Assembly: GCA_022771695.1 (NCBI GenBank) | Contig: JALEKJ010000015.1 | Coordinates: forward strand, 22,948 to 86,947 | Direction of reading: 5' to 3' | Source of the DNA: Roseburia sp. | Lineage (GTDB): Bacteria > Bacillota > Clostridia > Lachnospirales > Lachnospiraceae | DNA: 64,000 bases | In this document: positions 14,518 to 24,129 of the stretch, piece by piece | Position numbering within the stretch: position 1 is the first letter of the stretch | How the letters are laid out: every line of letters begins with the position of its first letter | Program-made: the position numbers and the translations under genes | The notes under the pieces: generated by a model | Told to the model about the DNA's origin: nothing | Seen by the model: only the letters and a program-made list of their open reading frames with translations | The model's database searches: none

Positions 14518-15896
14518 GGTGGATACTCGGAATCATATTCTTTGTGGGAATGTATCCGGTTTTGCTTATCATGTATTTTTCGTTAAAAGATGCGGGAAAT
14601 GCCAAGGACGGTTACTGCTTTGCAATCCGCATGAAAAAAGAATGGATGGAAGATACTGCTGTAAAAGAAATTCAGGAGAATTACAGGCGCAAGTTAAAGC
14701 GGCTGATGCAAATTCTGGCGCTGATACCATGGGTCACTTTGGTGACACCGACTTTTTCTATTCCGCTTACCATCTGGATGCTCTGGATGGTGGCGGTGTG
14801 TGTTCTGCCTGCATTTCCGCTGATTCGGGCGAACGGAGAGCTAAAGGAATGGAAGCGCGAAAATGGTCTGGCTTCGGAGAAAACGCATGAGGTCTATACA
14901 GAGATGAAGAGCGCCGGAACGGTACGGAGGGTGAAACTGTTGGCATTTTTGCCTCCAATGTTGTTGTCAGCGGGAGTAGCTGTTTGGAGCGTGCTCTATT
15001 TTGGCAGACAAGAACTTCTCGCGTTCGGGGGAATGATTGTGGTGTTTGCATTCATTACGTTTGGATGTTATGGAATCGCGGTCTGGATGGATCGACAGAA
15101 GACACAGGTCATCAGCAGCGACAGTGAGGTGAATGTGAATTATACGCGTGCCAGAAAGAACCTCTGGAAAAATTTGTGGCTGTGTCTTGCATGGGTGAAT
15201 ACTGCATACACGGCGGCAGCAGCCATCGTGTTTGCAGTGGATTGGTTTGCGGTGGAATGGCTGCTGTGGGGAAGTATCGGCTATAGTGTGCTCACGCTTG
15301 GACTGCTAATCTGGTATGCAAAACGAGGTAGCGCGATTGACGCCTCCTATGAGGAAAAGCGAGAGGAAATTTTTGCGGATGATGACGATGCATGGCTTGG
15401 CGGAATTGTTTATTACAATAAGAAGGATAAGCGCACGATGGTGACGAAGCGAATCGGGATTGGTACAACCACGAATCTGGCGACACCGACCGGGAAGCTT
15501 TTAGATGGAATCGGGATAGTCGTATTCCTTATCGTAATTCCGGTTTGCTGCATCTGGGTGATATTAGAGGAATTTACTCCGATGCAGCTTTCGATTGCCG
15601 ACAACACACTGGTAGCAGAACAGCTTAAGGTGGATTATGAGATACCAGTTGATAGGATAGAAAGTATTACCATCATCGATGAAAAGCCGCGATGGACGAA
15701 GGTAAACGGTAGCGCTATGGAGAATATGTGCAAGGGAACATTTCGGATTCAAGGCGAAAAATGTGAGGCATTTTTGAACCCCCAGAATGATTTTTTCCTA
15801 CAGATTGAGACGGCAGAAGAAACTTATTATATGAGCGCGCAAGACGATGCGGGCACACAGGAGCTCTATGAGAAGCTTATGGAAACGTGGGAATAA
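14514..15896 (+). CDS. Membrane protein of the YtrA operon (DUF5808/DUF1648-like)
   Basis: This 460-residue protein has about eight membrane segments in pairs (ILGIIFFVGMYPVLLIMYF, ILALIPWVTLVTPTFSIPLT, LLAFLPPMLLSAGVAVWSVL, IGIVVFLIVIPVCCIWVIL). A cytoplasmic block contains WLGGIVYYNKKDKRTMVTKR, typical of DUF5808, and the C-terminal soluble part (MQLSIADNTLVAEQLKVDYE onward) looks like a bacterial PH-type domain. It is translationally coupled to the YtrA-like repressor and so probably under its control. Its molecular role is unknown. Confidence 0.8.
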   Translation: MRWILGIIFFVGMYPVLLIMYFSLKDAGNAKDGYCFAIRMKKEWMEDTAVKEIQENYRRKLKRLMQILALIPWVTLVTPTFSIPLTIWMLWMVAVCVLPAFPLIRANGELKEWKRENGLASEKTHEVYTEMKSAGTVRRVKLLAFLPPMLLSAGVAVWSVLYFGRQELLAFGGMIVVFAFITFGCYGIAVWMDRQKTQVISSDSEVNVNYTRARKNLWKNLWLCLAWVNTAYTAAAAIVFAVDWFAVEWLLWGSIGYSVLTLGLLIWYAKRGSAIDASYEEKREEIFADDDDAWLGGIVYYNKKDKRTMVTKRIGIGTTTNLATPTGKLLDGIGIVVFLIVIPVCCIWVILEEFTPMQLSIADNTLVAEQLKVDYEIPVDRIESITIIDEKPRWTKVNGSAMENMCKGTFRIQGEKCEAFLNPQNDFFLQIETAEETYYMSAQDDAGTQELYEKLMETWE

Positions 15897-15908
15897 AGGA
15901 GAAGAAGC

Positions 15909-16904
15909 ATGCAGTTTTACTTGGCACCGATGGAAGGGCTGACTGGATATGTATATCGGAATGCCTATGAAAAAAATTATGGCGGCATTGACAAATATTT
16001 TACGCCGTTTCTGACAAATAAAAAAATGAGCAGCAGGGAACTGAATGATATTCTGCCGGAGCACAATGTGGGGATGCAGGTGGTTCCACAGATTCTGACG
16101 AACCGAGCGGAGGACTTTTTAGATGTGGCAAGGGAACTGCAGGCGTATGGTTACCAGACGGTAAACCTAAATCTTGGCTGCCCGTCCGGCACGGTGGTCG
16201 CGAAGAACCGTGGTGCCGGCTTTCTGGCACTGCCGGAGGAATTAGACCGTTTTCTTGATGAAATTTTTGAAAAATGTCCGATTGGCATTTCAATTAAGAC
16301 ACGCATAGGAAAAGAAAGCGCCGAAGAGTGGGAAGGATTGCTCGCTATTTATGAGAAATACCCACTGGAGGAGCTGATCATACATCCAAGAGTGCAGAAA
16401 GAATTTTATAAAGGAAATGTCCACATGGAGGCATTTGCGTTGGCGACAGATGAGAGTCGCCACGCGCTCTGTTACAATGGAGATATTTGTACTGCGCAGG
16501 ATTACCGGAAGATAACGGAGCGATGCCCGGATATTGGAAGCGTGATGATTGGACGCGGTATATTGAAAAATCCACAGCTTGTTGAAGAAATCCGAGCCGG
16601 TGAGGATATTGCCGAAGGGATGGCGGAAGGGGCGCATATTTTATCGGAAGCGCGCATACCCAGGGACGATATATCTGATAAGGCGCGCCTTCGTGCATTT
16701 CATGATGATATTCTTAACGGCTATGCGGCTGTAATGTCAGGGGATAAGAATACACTTTTTAAGATGAAAGAATTGTGGGTGTACCTTGCGGAGCAGTTTG
16801 TGGAACCGGAAAAGTATGTAAAGAAAATAAAAAAGAGCGGGTGTATCCGTGATTATGAAGTTATCGTAAATACATTGTTCCGTGAATGTGAATTGCGAGA
16901 ATAG
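15909..16904 (+). CDS. tRNA-dihydrouridine synthase
   Basis: This 331-residue FMN enzyme would reduce uridines in tRNA. It begins MQFYLAPMEGLTGYVYRNAY and carries the active-site Cys in NLNLGCPSGTVVAKNRGAGF, ISIKTRIG, the His in IIHPRVQKEFYKG, and the FMN-phosphate-binding NGDICTAQDY and VMIGRGILKNP. Length and motif order fit the Dus family. It follows the YtrA-operon membrane protein by 12 bp with an AAAGGAG site, so it may be read through from that operon. Confidence 0.93.
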   Translation: MQFYLAPMEGLTGYVYRNAYEKNYGGIDKYFTPFLTNKKMSSRELNDILPEHNVGMQVVPQILTNRAEDFLDVARELQAYGYQTVNLNLGCPSGTVVAKNRGAGFLALPEELDRFLDEIFEKCPIGISIKTRIGKESAEEWEGLLAIYEKYPLEELIIHPRVQKEFYKGNVHMEAFALATDESRHALCYNGDICTAQDYRKITERCPDIGSVMIGRGILKNPQLVEEIRAGEDIAEGMAEGAHILSEARIPRDDISDKARLRAFHDDILNGYAAVMSGDKNTLFKMKELWVYLAEQFVEPEKYVKKIKKSGCIRDYEVIVNTLFRECELRE

Positions 16905-17028
16905 GACAAAAGTCCCAAAATGCGTAAAAAATGGGCGTTTATGCAAAAAAATGCTTCCTAAATGAGAAAAATTATATTATACTAGAAAAGCAACATGCAC
17001 GAAGCAAATTGTCTTTGGGGGAAGGACG

Positions 17029-17943
17029 ATGGAAAATCAAGTATTGGAAGAAAGTGTTTTTCAAAAGGTTTTGAAAAACATTCCGCTTGGTTTGGTAGTG
17101 AGCAAAGAGGGACGACAGCGAAGGGTATACTATGTAAACCAAACGGCATATGAGGTTATGGGGTACTCAAAAGAGGAGTATATAGCGCTTATAGAGAAGG
17201 GCTGGTCGAAGTTTGTGGATGTGAACATCAGACAAGTCATTCGTGATAATCATAAGCAGATTCGCACCGGCGAACCATTTGAAGTGCTTGCGAAAGCGAA
17301 GACGAAGTCGGGTGAGGAGAAGTGGCTTTTGCATCGAGTTGTGGTCCGGATGAATGAAGGATCGAGTTGTTATGTCAGTTTTATGGACGTGACAGACAAG
17401 ATTGAAAAAGAGCGGCTTCGGATTCGGGAAGAGGAAGCTTTGCGAGAGCAGGCGGCGAGGGATTCTTTTACCAAGCTGTATAATCGGGGCACTATGGAGC
17501 AGCTCGTAGAGAAATCGCTGAATAGTGCGAAGCAGTCGCAGTATGCGTATATTGCCTTAGATGTAGACAATTTCAAGCAAATCAATGATATCTATGGACA
17601 TGCGATGGGAGACATGCTGATTCTGCAGTTGGCTAAGCTTTTGAAGCAGGTGTTCAATCAGAAGGCATCCGTGGCCCGTATGGGTGGGGATGAATTTGCA
17701 GTTTTCTTAAGGGATGTTGAGGAACGTGAGGCTGTTTATGATAAGGCGGCAAGAGTGCTTGCAGGGCTGCGTGAGCAGAAGGATGGCATGGGGCTCATGA
17801 CGGAGCCGACACTTAGCATTGGGATTGCGTTTACACCGGAAGCCGGCATGAGCTTTTCAGAATTGTATCACCGGGCAGATGAGGCACTCTATCATGTGAA
17901 GAATGAAGAAAAAAATGGTATATCCGTTTATCATTTTTCGTAA
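17029..17943 (+). CDS. PAS-GGDEF diguanylate cyclase
   Basis: This 304-residue soluble protein has an N-terminal PAS domain (about 10-130, VYYVNQTAYEVMGYSKEEYI) and a C-terminal GGDEF domain (about 140-304) with ALDVDNFKQINDIYGHAMGD and the intact active-site loop ARMGGDEFAVF. It would make cyclic di-GMP. A GGGGGAAGG site precedes the ATG. It has no membrane segment, so it senses a cytoplasmic signal. It is one of three GGDEF proteins in the window. Confidence 0.92.
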   Translation: MENQVLEESVFQKVLKNIPLGLVVSKEGRQRRVYYVNQTAYEVMGYSKEEYIALIEKGWSKFVDVNIRQVIRDNHKQIRTGEPFEVLAKAKTKSGEEKWLLHRVVVRMNEGSSCYVSFMDVTDKIEKERLRIREEEALREQAARDSFTKLYNRGTMEQLVEKSLNSAKQSQYAYIALDVDNFKQINDIYGHAMGDMLILQLAKLLKQVFNQKASVARMGGDEFAVFLRDVEEREAVYDKAARVLAGLREQKDGMGLMTEPTLSIGIAFTPEAGMSFSELYHRADEALYHVKNEEKNGISVYHFS

Positions 17944-17953
17944 ATAATGACTA

Positions 17954-17985
17954 TTGCAAAACAGAAAGAATCATTGTAATATAAT
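17954..17985 (+). promoter_or_regulatory. Promoter of the pfl transcript
   Basis: TTGCAA (17954-17959) and TAATAT (17977-17982) are 17 bp apart. The overlapping TATAAT (17980-17985) is an alternative -10. The riboswitch starts about 10 bp downstream. Confidence 0.65.
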
Positions 17986-17993
17986 GATGTTAT

Positions 17994-18082
17994 ATGACTG
18001 ACGGATAAGTGGGGAACCACGTGGAGTATAACGAATCAATGCCGACCGTCTGGGCGAAAGTACCCGGACTGTCGGTTTTTTT
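17994..18082 (+). promoter_or_regulatory. ZTP (pfl-motif) riboswitch
   Basis: The leader contains GACTGACG, a GTGG-GGAA-CCAC hairpin (18009-18020), GTGGAGTATAACG and then GCCGACCGTCTGGGC. These are the two conserved halves of the pfl motif that binds ZTP/ZMP, the purine intermediate that accumulates when 10-formyl-tetrahydrofolate is short. The 3' half overlaps a terminator, so ligand binding should allow readthrough. Pyruvate formate-lyase supplies formate for one-carbon folate, and the motif is named for such genes. Confidence 0.85.
18042..18082 (+). terminator. Riboswitch-controlled terminator
   Basis: A 13-bp imperfect stem (18042-18054 with 18063-18075, one mismatch and one G-U) is followed by seven T. 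The 5' arm contains the conserved CTGGGC of the ZTP aptamer, so aptamer folding and terminator folding compete. Confidence 0.85.
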
Positions 18083-18203
18083 GTGGAAAAAACTAGGATT
18101 GTACTAGGTTGGATACATCATTGACAGGGCGGGATGCACTATGTTATAGTTACGGCAGTTAGAAATAGCTAACTGCACCACAAGGTAAGAAGAGGAGGAA
18201 CAC

Positions 18204-20435
18204 ATGATGCAGAATGAATGGAGAGGCTTTGTCGGTGGAGCATGGGAGAGAGAAATCAATGTTAGAGATTTCATCCAGAAGAATTATACGCCATATGATG
18301 GGGATGATTCTTTTTTAGCAGGACCGACGCAGGATACGACCGATTTGTGGAATGAGGTATTAGAACTGTCGAGACAGGAGAGAGAAGCCGGCGGTGTTTT
18401 GGATATGGACACCAAGATTATCTCTACCATCACATCTCACGGACCGGGATATTTAGATAAGGACAAAGAGAAAATTGTAGGCTTCCAGACAGATAAGCCA
18501 TTTAAGCGCGCATTGCAGCCTTACGGCGGAATTCGTATGGCAGTAAAGGCATGCGAGGACAATGGATACCATGTTGATCCGGAGGTTGTAGAATATTTTA
18601 CAACACACAGAAAAACACATAATGCAGGTGTGTTTGATGCATATACACCGGAGATGCGTGCATGCCGTTCCGCACATATCATTACAGGACTTCCGGATGC
18701 TTACGGACGCGGACGTATCATTGGAGACTACAGAAGACCGGCACTTTACGGTGTAGATCGTCTGATTGAGGATAAAGAGGAGCAGTTAAACACGACACGT
18801 ACCATTATGTATTCGGATGTTATCCGTGAGCGTGAGGAACTGTCTGAGCAGATTCGTGCCCTTAAGATGTTAAAGGAATTGGCAAAAATTTACGGCTGTG
18901 ATATTTCAAAGCCTGCAACAAACGTAAAAGAAGCGACACAGGCGGTATACTTTGGTTACCTGGCAGCAGTAAAAGAGCAGAACGGAGCAGCAATGTCCTT
19001 GGGACGTACATCTACATTCCTTGACATCTATGCAGAGCGTGACTTGAAGGAAGGTACGTTTACCGAGTCCGAGATTCAGGAAATTATCGATCAGTTCGTG
19101 ATGAAGCTTCGTTGCATCAAGTTTGCACGTACACCTGAGTACAACGCACTGTTTGCCGGAGACCCAACCTGGGTAACTGAGTCTATCGGTGGTGTTGGGG
19201 TAGACGGCAGACATATGGTAACAAAGATGTCTTATCGTTATCTGAATACATTAAACAATATCGGAGCGGCACCGGAGCCAAACATGACCGTGCTCTGGTC
19301 TGTACAGCTTCCGGAGAATTTCAAAAAATTCTGCGCAGAGACTTCGATCAAGCACTCTGCCATCCAGTATGAGAATGACGACATCATGCGCGTGGTACAT
19401 GGCGATGACTACGGTATTGCATGCTGTGTATCTTCGATGAGAATCGGTAAAGAAATGCAGTTCTTCGGTGCGAGAGCCAACCTTGCAAAGTGCCTGCTTT
19501 ACGCGATTAACGGCGGTGTGGATGAGATGACCGGCAAGCAGGTAGGACCGAAATATCGTCCGATTACTTCTGAGTATCTGGATTACGATGAAGTGTGGGC
19601 TGCATACAAGGATATGATGAAGTGGCTGGCAAGCGTTTATGTCAACGCACTCAACATCATTCACTACATGCATGACAAGTACTGCTATGAGAAGTTAGAA
19701 ATGGCACTTCATGATAAGAAGGTTACCCGCTGGTTTGCAACCGGTATTGCAGGATTCTCCGTAGTAGCGGATTCCTTGTCTGCTATCAAGTATGCAAAGG
19801 TAAAGCCAATCCGTGACGAGAACGGTGTGACCGTTGACTTTGAGATTGAGGGAGATTTCCCGAAATATGGTAACGATGATGATTGCGTAGACGAAATCGC
19901 AAAAGAGGTACTTCATACGTTTATCGGATATATCAAGGGTAATCACACGTATCGCGGAGGTATCCAGACAACTTCTATCCTAACCATTACTTCTAACGTT
20001 TCTTATGGTAAGAACACGGGAGCAACCCCGGACGGAAGAAAGAAAGGTGTGGCATTTGCACCGGGCGCAAACCCAATGCACGGACGCGATACGCACGGAG
20101 CAGTCGCTTCCTTAGCTTCCGTTGCGAAGATTCCGTTTATGGATTCTCAGGACGGTATTTCCAATACCTTCACCATCGTGCCGGAAGCACTTGGTAAGGA
20201 TGAGGAGAGCGCAGAGAATAACCTGATTGCCATGTTAGACGGTTATGTGGAAAAAGGTGGGCATCACTTGAATGTCAATGTATTGAAGAAGGAGACACTT
20301 TTGGATGCGCAGCAGCACCCGGAGAAGTATCCGCAGTTGACTATCCGTGTATCCGGATATGCAGTAAACTTCATTAAGCTGACAAAAGAGCAGCAGGATG
20401 AGGTTATCGCAAGAACATTTCACGAGATTATGTAA
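18204..20435 (+). CDS. pflB: Pyruvate formate-lyase
   Basis: This 743-residue glycyl-radical enzyme splits pyruvate and CoA into acetyl-CoA and formate. The adjacent catalytic cysteines are in [16 protein letters not shown], and the radical glycine (about Gly718) is in [11 protein letters not shown] near the C-terminus. [14 protein letters not shown] and [18 protein letters not shown] also match. Full length for the family. AGAGGAGG precedes the ATG; an ATG one codon later is also possible. Expression is probably controlled by the ZTP riboswitch upstream, and the activase gene follows after hairpins. Confidence 0.97.
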   Translation: MMQNEWRGFVGGAWEREINVRDFIQKNYTPYDGDDSFLAGPTQDTTDLWNEVLELSRQEREAGGVLDMDTKIISTITSHGPGYLDKDKEKIVGFQTDKPFKRALQPYGGIRMAVKACEDNGYHVDPEVVEYFTTHRKTHNAGVFDAYTPEMRACRSAHIITGLPDAYGRGRIIGDYRRPALYGVDRLIEDKEEQLNTTRTIMYSDVIREREELSEQIRALKMLKELAKIYGCDISKPATNVKEATQAVYFGYLAAVKEQNGAAMSLGRTSTFLDIYAERDLKEGTFTESEIQEIIDQFVMKLRCIKFARTPEYNALFAGDPTWVTESIGGVGVDGRHMVTKMSYRYLNTLNNIGAAPEPNMTVLWSVQLPENFKKFCAETSIKHSAIQYENDDIMRVVHGDDYGIACCVSSMRIGKEMQFFGARANLAKCLLYAINGGVDEMTGKQVGPKYRPITSEYLDYDEVWAAYKDMMKWLASVYVNALNIIHYMHDKYCYEKLEMALHDKKVTRWFATGIAGFSVVADSLSAIKYAKVKPIRDENGVTVDFEIEGDFPKYGNDDDCVDEIAKEVLHTFIGYIKGNHTYRGGIQTTSILTITSNVSYGKNTGATPDGRKKGVAFAPGANPMHGRDTHGAVASLASVAKIPFMDSQDGISNTFTIVPEALGKDEESAENNLIAMLDGYVEKGGHHLNVNVLKKETLLDAQQHPEKYPQLTIRVSGYAVNFIKLTKEQQDEVIARTFHEIM

Positions 20436-20463
20436 ATCCGCACGAGCAGAGACTCGGTGTGAA

Positions 20464-20522
20464 AATTCAAACGGGCAGAGGCCCGTTTGAATTGGAAATA
20501 TCCGCCATGAGGCGGATATTTC
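20464..20522 (+). terminator. Two tandem hairpins between pflB and pflA
   Basis: Stem 1 pairs 20464-20476 with 20481-20493 (13 bp, loop AGAG). Stem 2 pairs 20495-20506 with 20511-20522 (12 bp, loop ATGA). Only a short T-poor tail follows, so they may act as partial terminators or RNA-stability elements. That would give much more lyase than activase. Confidence 0.65.
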
Positions 20523-20562
20523 TGTTCTAAGGAGAAATTAGAAAATAATGGGAGGATTTCAA

Positions 20563-21327
20563 ATGGGAAAAATTCATTCACTGGAAACATTTGGTACGGT
20601 TGACGGACCGGGCGTACGCTTTGTTGTTTTCTTTCAGGGCTGCCCGATGCGTTGCCAGTATTGCCATAATCCGGATACCTGGCACATTGAAGATGGACAG
20701 GAAATGGGCGCAGAGGAAATTCTTTCCCGGTTTGAGCGGAATAAAACTTTTTATAAGACGGGAGGAATCACGGCAACCGGCGGGGAACCGATGCTGCAGA
20801 TTGACTTTTTGACGGAGCTTTTTACAAAAGCGAAGGAGCGCGGGATTCACACCTGTCTGGACACTTCCGGTATTATGTTTCCGGGAGAATTGCCGGATTG
20901 TGCCGATGAAGCCGCTGCTATGGGGCATAAGGCGCGCATGGAGCAGATTGACGCGCTCCTTGCGGTCACAGACCTTGTTATGCTTGACATCAAGCATATT
21001 GAGTCTGCGGCACATAAGGTACTGACCGGGCATGCCAACGACAATATTCTCGCATTTGCCCGATATCTGGATGCAAAAAAGAAGCCGGTCTGGATTCGCC
21101 ACGTTGTGGTACCGGGAATTACTTTTGATAAGGATGAACTGACGGTATTGGGGCAGTTTTTAAAGACACTTTCTAATGTGGAGAAGCTAGAAGTTTTGCC
21201 GTATCATGCGCTTGGAAAGGTAAAGTATGATAACTTGGGAATAGATTATGTATTAAAAGATACGCCGCAGCTTTCAAAAGCGCAGGCGAAAGAAGCGGAG
21301 CAGATGATAAAAGAGGCGATGCTGTAA
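20563..21327 (+). CDS. pflA: Pyruvate formate-lyase activating enzyme
   Basis: This 254-residue radical-SAM enzyme installs the glycyl radical on PflB. It begins MGKIHSLETFGTVDGPGVRF and carries the CxxxCxxC cluster motif in GCPMRCQYCHNPDTW, plus GGITATGGEPMLQ for SAM binding. The ATG at 20563 is preferred because GGGAGG lies 7 bp upstream and because family members start MGKIHS. An ATG 15 bp upstream is possible. Confidence 0.96.
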   Translation: MGKIHSLETFGTVDGPGVRFVVFFQGCPMRCQYCHNPDTWHIEDGQEMGAEEILSRFERNKTFYKTGGITATGGEPMLQIDFLTELFTKAKERGIHTCLDTSGIMFPGELPDCADEAAAMGHKARMEQIDALLAVTDLVMLDIKHIESAAHKVLTGHANDNILAFARYLDAKKKPVWIRHVVVPGITFDKDELTVLGQFLKTLSNVEKLEVLPYHALGKVKYDNLGIDYVLKDTPQLSKAQAKEAEQMIKEAML

Positions 21328-21340
21328 ATCAAAGAGCAAG

Positions 21341-21374
21341 AAAGAGAGGCTGTCTTGTATGACAGCCTCTCTTT
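21341..21374. terminator. Bidirectional terminator after pflA
   Basis: A 14-bp perfect stem (AAAGAGAGGCTGTC, 21341-21354, with 21361-21374) and a 6-nt loop separate pflA from the convergent MIF-like gene. Confidence 0.85.
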
Positions 21375-21382
21375 GAATGTTC

Positions 21383-21724
21383 TTAAAAATTACTGCCATT
21401 CCATCCCCATTCATTGGTTGGAAAATATGCGACATAGATGCGGCTTGCAGGAATTGAAAGCTCACGCTCAAGCAGCGCGCAGATTTTGGCGGTCATCTGG
21501 CTGGTGCCTGCGGAAGAAGGAGTGCCAAAGGTCTTGACCTCCACATAAGCGACATCTTCCACGCTTCCCTGAAAGGAAAGGCTGGCGTGGTCCTCAAAGC
21601 CTGTCATAACCCAGTTTTCCCCTTTGCCAAGGCATTCTCTGGTAATCGCACAAAGCTCTGCAGTGAGGGCTTCTTTCTTGGAGTTACTGATGGTTGCAGT
21701 TGTTTTCGTATTGATAAACGGCAT
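21383..21724 (-). CDS. MIF/4-OT-like tautomerase family protein
   Basis: This 113-residue protein begins MPFINTKTTATISNSKKEAL, with the proline after Met that acts as catalytic base in the macrophage-migration-inhibitory-factor and tautomerase superfamily. ENWVMTGFEDHASLSFQG and RIYVAYFPTNEWGWNGSNF match bacterial MIF homologues. GGAGG lies just before this ATG, which is why the longer upstream frame is not used. The physiological substrate is unknown. It diverges from spoIIID. Confidence 0.9.
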   Translation of the reverse strand: MPFINTKTTATISNSKKEALTAELCAITRECLGKGENWVMTGFEDHASLSFQGSVEDVAYVEVKTFGTPSSAGTSQMTAKICALLERELSIPASRIYVAYFPTNEWGWNGSNF

Positions 21725-21814
21725 AGTTTCATCCTCCTTTAAATGTGATAAAACTAGTATATACGAAAAATCCCCTGCATACAATGTAAAAACAAGTAGT
21801 GCAGGGGATTTCGT

Positions 21815-22066
21815 TTGAAAAGTTATATTGAAGAAAGAGCGATGGAAATTGCCCGATATATCATCGACAACAATACCACGGTGCGTCAGGCCGCAAAACA
21901 TTTTGGGATTAGTAAGAGTACGGTACATAAGGATGTGACGGAGCGCCTGGCACAAGTCAACCCGTCACTTGCGGCGGAAACCAGAAAAGTGCTCGATGTC
22001 AATAAGTCGGAGCGGCATATCCGCGGTGGGCTTGCAACAAAAGAAAAATATCTGCATCAGCACTAA
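21815..22066 (+). CDS. spoIIID: Stage III sporulation protein D
   Basis: This 83-residue DNA-binding regulator acts in the mother cell after engulfment. The family pattern is clear: YIEERAMEIARYIIDNNTTV, helix-turn-helix AAKHFGISKSTVHKDVTERL, then RHIRGGLATKEKY. The start is a TTG at 21815 with GGGGA upstream. The first in-frame ATG would remove the conserved SYIEERA, so TTG is chosen. Its presence implies that the organism sporulates or descends from a sporulating lineage. Confidence 0.96.
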   Translation: MKSYIEERAMEIARYIIDNNTTVRQAAKHFGISKSTVHKDVTERLAQVNPSLAAETRKVLDVNKSERHIRGGLATKEKYLHQH

Positions 22067-22168
22067 AGACGCGGTATTCCAGATTGAATTATGAGCCTGT
22101 TTTTGTTAGTATAAAAGGAAGATAAGAAGGAATCTTTCTATAATGCTATATAAAAAGAGGGGTAACAG

Positions 22169-24085
22169 ATGAAGAAAATTGCATTGTTGATGGATGGCTG
22201 GAAGCGTTTCTTCACCTATGCATGGCCAGCGGGAATTTTACAGCGGATTAAAGAGACGGACGAGGACATCAATCTCTATATTTTTAATAGTTCGGGGGAC
22301 TGGAGCCGCGATAAGAACTACAATATCGGGGAATACAATATCTACCGGCTTCCGGATTTGAACGATTATGATGGCATTATCATCGACCTGAATAATATCC
22401 GGTACCCGGATGTGCGGGAATATGTCATAGAAACGGCAAAGAAAACAGGAAAGCCCGTTATTTCGATTGCAAATGAGATAGAAGATTTTTATTATGTGGG
22501 GATAGATAATTATACGGCGATACAGGAGCTTATCGCGCATTTGTTTGAAAAGCATTCCTGCAGGAAATTCTGGTTTATCATGGGACCGGAGGATAACTAT
22601 GAAAACATAATGCGTGTGCGCGGTTTAAAGGATTACCTGTGCGAACATGAAATTCCATATTCGGAAGCTGATTTTTACTATGAAAGCTATGAGTATAAAT
22701 GCGGTGTCAACGGATTTCATAAGCTTCTGGAGGAACACGGAGAGATTCCGGATGCGATTATCTGTGCTAACGATAATATTGCGGTGGGGGTTTGTGAGAC
22801 TGCGGCACAGAAAGGGTATCATGTTCCGGACGATTTCTGTGTTACAGGTTTTGATAACTTTGACAAGGCAAGCTATTATGCGCCACATATCACTACGGTC
22901 AGCCATATCCGGGAAGAAGTGGGCTATCAGTGCGTGGAGACGTTATTAAAAATCTGGGAGGGAAAGGCGGTTCCGCGCTTTAATTATACAAGCCATAAGA
23001 GTATTTTCTGGGAAAGCTGTGGCTGTGAGGCAAATATAGCTGTTGATCAGGCGAAGCATTCCCGGGATCAGATTATGTACGGAATCGAAACGGATGATTT
23101 TGAGGAACAGATACTGTCACTGGAGTATGAACTGTTGCGGTGCAATACCGTGGAGGAAATGTTCAAGTGCATACCAAAGTGTATTCCTTCCATGAATTGT
23201 GATGCCATGTACTTATTCATTGACGAGCACATGAATGATTTTCGCAAAGTGAATGATTACTATGACAGACATTTGATTGAGGATGAGGAATTCTGTGTGC
23301 AGGGATATCCGGAAAAGATGTGTGGAGAGTTTGTCTATGAGAATGGAGAGATAAAGGATGTGGCGGGGATGCAGATAGAGGGGCTGTTTCCGAGGTTTGA
23401 AGTCTCCGAGGGCGGTACGGATTTCCTGTTTCTTCCGCTACATTTCAGGGAACACACAGTCGGGTATTTTGTGATACGCAACGCGGTATATCTTATGGAG
23501 AAGCAGTATCTGTTTCAGATAACGAATGTGCTTACCTCGGCGATGGAGAATCTTCATAAAAAGGAAAGGCTTTTATATATGAATCAGGTGCTCTCTGATT
23601 TGTATGTGAAAGATGCCATGACAGGGCTGTATAACCGGTTGGGGTATCAGAAACTGGCATGCAAGCTGTTTGATGAAAAGAGAAAGCAAAACGAGAACCT
23701 GTCCATCATATTTATCGATATGGACAGACTGAAATACATCAATGACCGGTTTGGACATATACATGGAGACTGGGCGGTAAAGACAATCGCAAATGCAATT
23801 CTTAAAAATTGCCCGAGGGAAACGATTGCAGTCCGGACAGGCGGAGATGAATTTCTTCTCATCCTAACGCAAACGAACGAGGAAACAAACGCGAAGATTA
23901 TTCGGAATATCCGAGAAGAAATCAGTGAGACGGCGACGAAGATGCAGCTTCCGTTTTCACTTACTGTCAGCGCAGGATGTGTTGTTACGGATATGAAGAG
24001 CGATAAGAGCCTCGACGATTATGTGAGGGAAGCGGATGAAATCATGTATCAGGAAAAAGTAGAGAAAAAAGCGAATCGGAAATAG
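22169..24085 (+). CDS. LacI-type sugar-sensor domain fused to GGDEF
   Basis: This 638-residue protein has an N-terminal periplasmic-binding-protein-like domain (about 1-290) of the LacI/GalR kind (IALLMDGWKRFFTYAWPAGI, IICANDNIAVGVCETAAQKG, VPDDFCVTGFDNFD). There is no DNA-binding helix-turn-helix and no signal peptide. A GAF-like middle (about 305-460) follows, then a GGDEF domain (about 470-638) with IFIDMDRLKYINDRFGHIHG and VRTGGDEFLLI. It would couple a cytoplasmic sugar signal to cyclic di-GMP synthesis. It is followed by convergent genes. Confidence 0.9.
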   Translation: MKKIALLMDGWKRFFTYAWPAGILQRIKETDEDINLYIFNSSGDWSRDKNYNIGEYNIYRLPDLNDYDGIIIDLNNIRYPDVREYVIETAKKTGKPVISIANEIEDFYYVGIDNYTAIQELIAHLFEKHSCRKFWFIMGPEDNYENIMRVRGLKDYLCEHEIPYSEADFYYESYEYKCGVNGFHKLLEEHGEIPDAIICANDNIAVGVCETAAQKGYHVPDDFCVTGFDNFDKASYYAPHITTVSHIREEVGYQCVETLLKIWEGKAVPRFNYTSHKSIFWESCGCEANIAVDQAKHSRDQIMYGIETDDFEEQILSLEYELLRCNTVEEMFKCIPKCIPSMNCDAMYLFIDEHMNDFRKVNDYYDRHLIEDEEFCVQGYPEKMCGEFVYENGEIKDVAGMQIEGLFPRFEVSEGGTDFLFLPLHFREHTVGYFVIRNAVYLMEKQYLFQITNVLTSAMENLHKKERLLYMNQVLSDLYVKDAMTGLYNRLGYQKLACKLFDEKRKQNENLSIIFIDMDRLKYINDRFGHIHGDWAVKTIANAILKNCPRETIAVRTGGDEFLLILTQTNEETNAKIIRNIREEISETATKMQLPFSLTVSAGCVVTDMKSDKSLDDYVREADEIMYQEKVEKKANRK

Positions 24086-24129
24086 AGAACCTAAGTCCAT
24101 CATGTGAAAGAATATATTTGAGCGGTTTT

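Noticed and set aside
17994..18082. SAM or THF riboswitch
   Set aside because: The conserved GTGG-GGAA-CCAC and CCG.CTGGGC blocks fit the ZTP aptamer and not the others.
19251..19673. Minus-strand ORF of 140 codons
   Set aside because: It is antisense to the pflB active-site region.
20578..21102. Minus-strand ORF of 174 codons
   Set aside because: It is antisense to pflA, including its radical-SAM motif region.
21725..21955. Upstream extension of the MIF-like gene
   Set aside because: The tautomerase fold requires Pro right after the initiator Met, which the ATG at 21724 provides with a strong GGAGG site.
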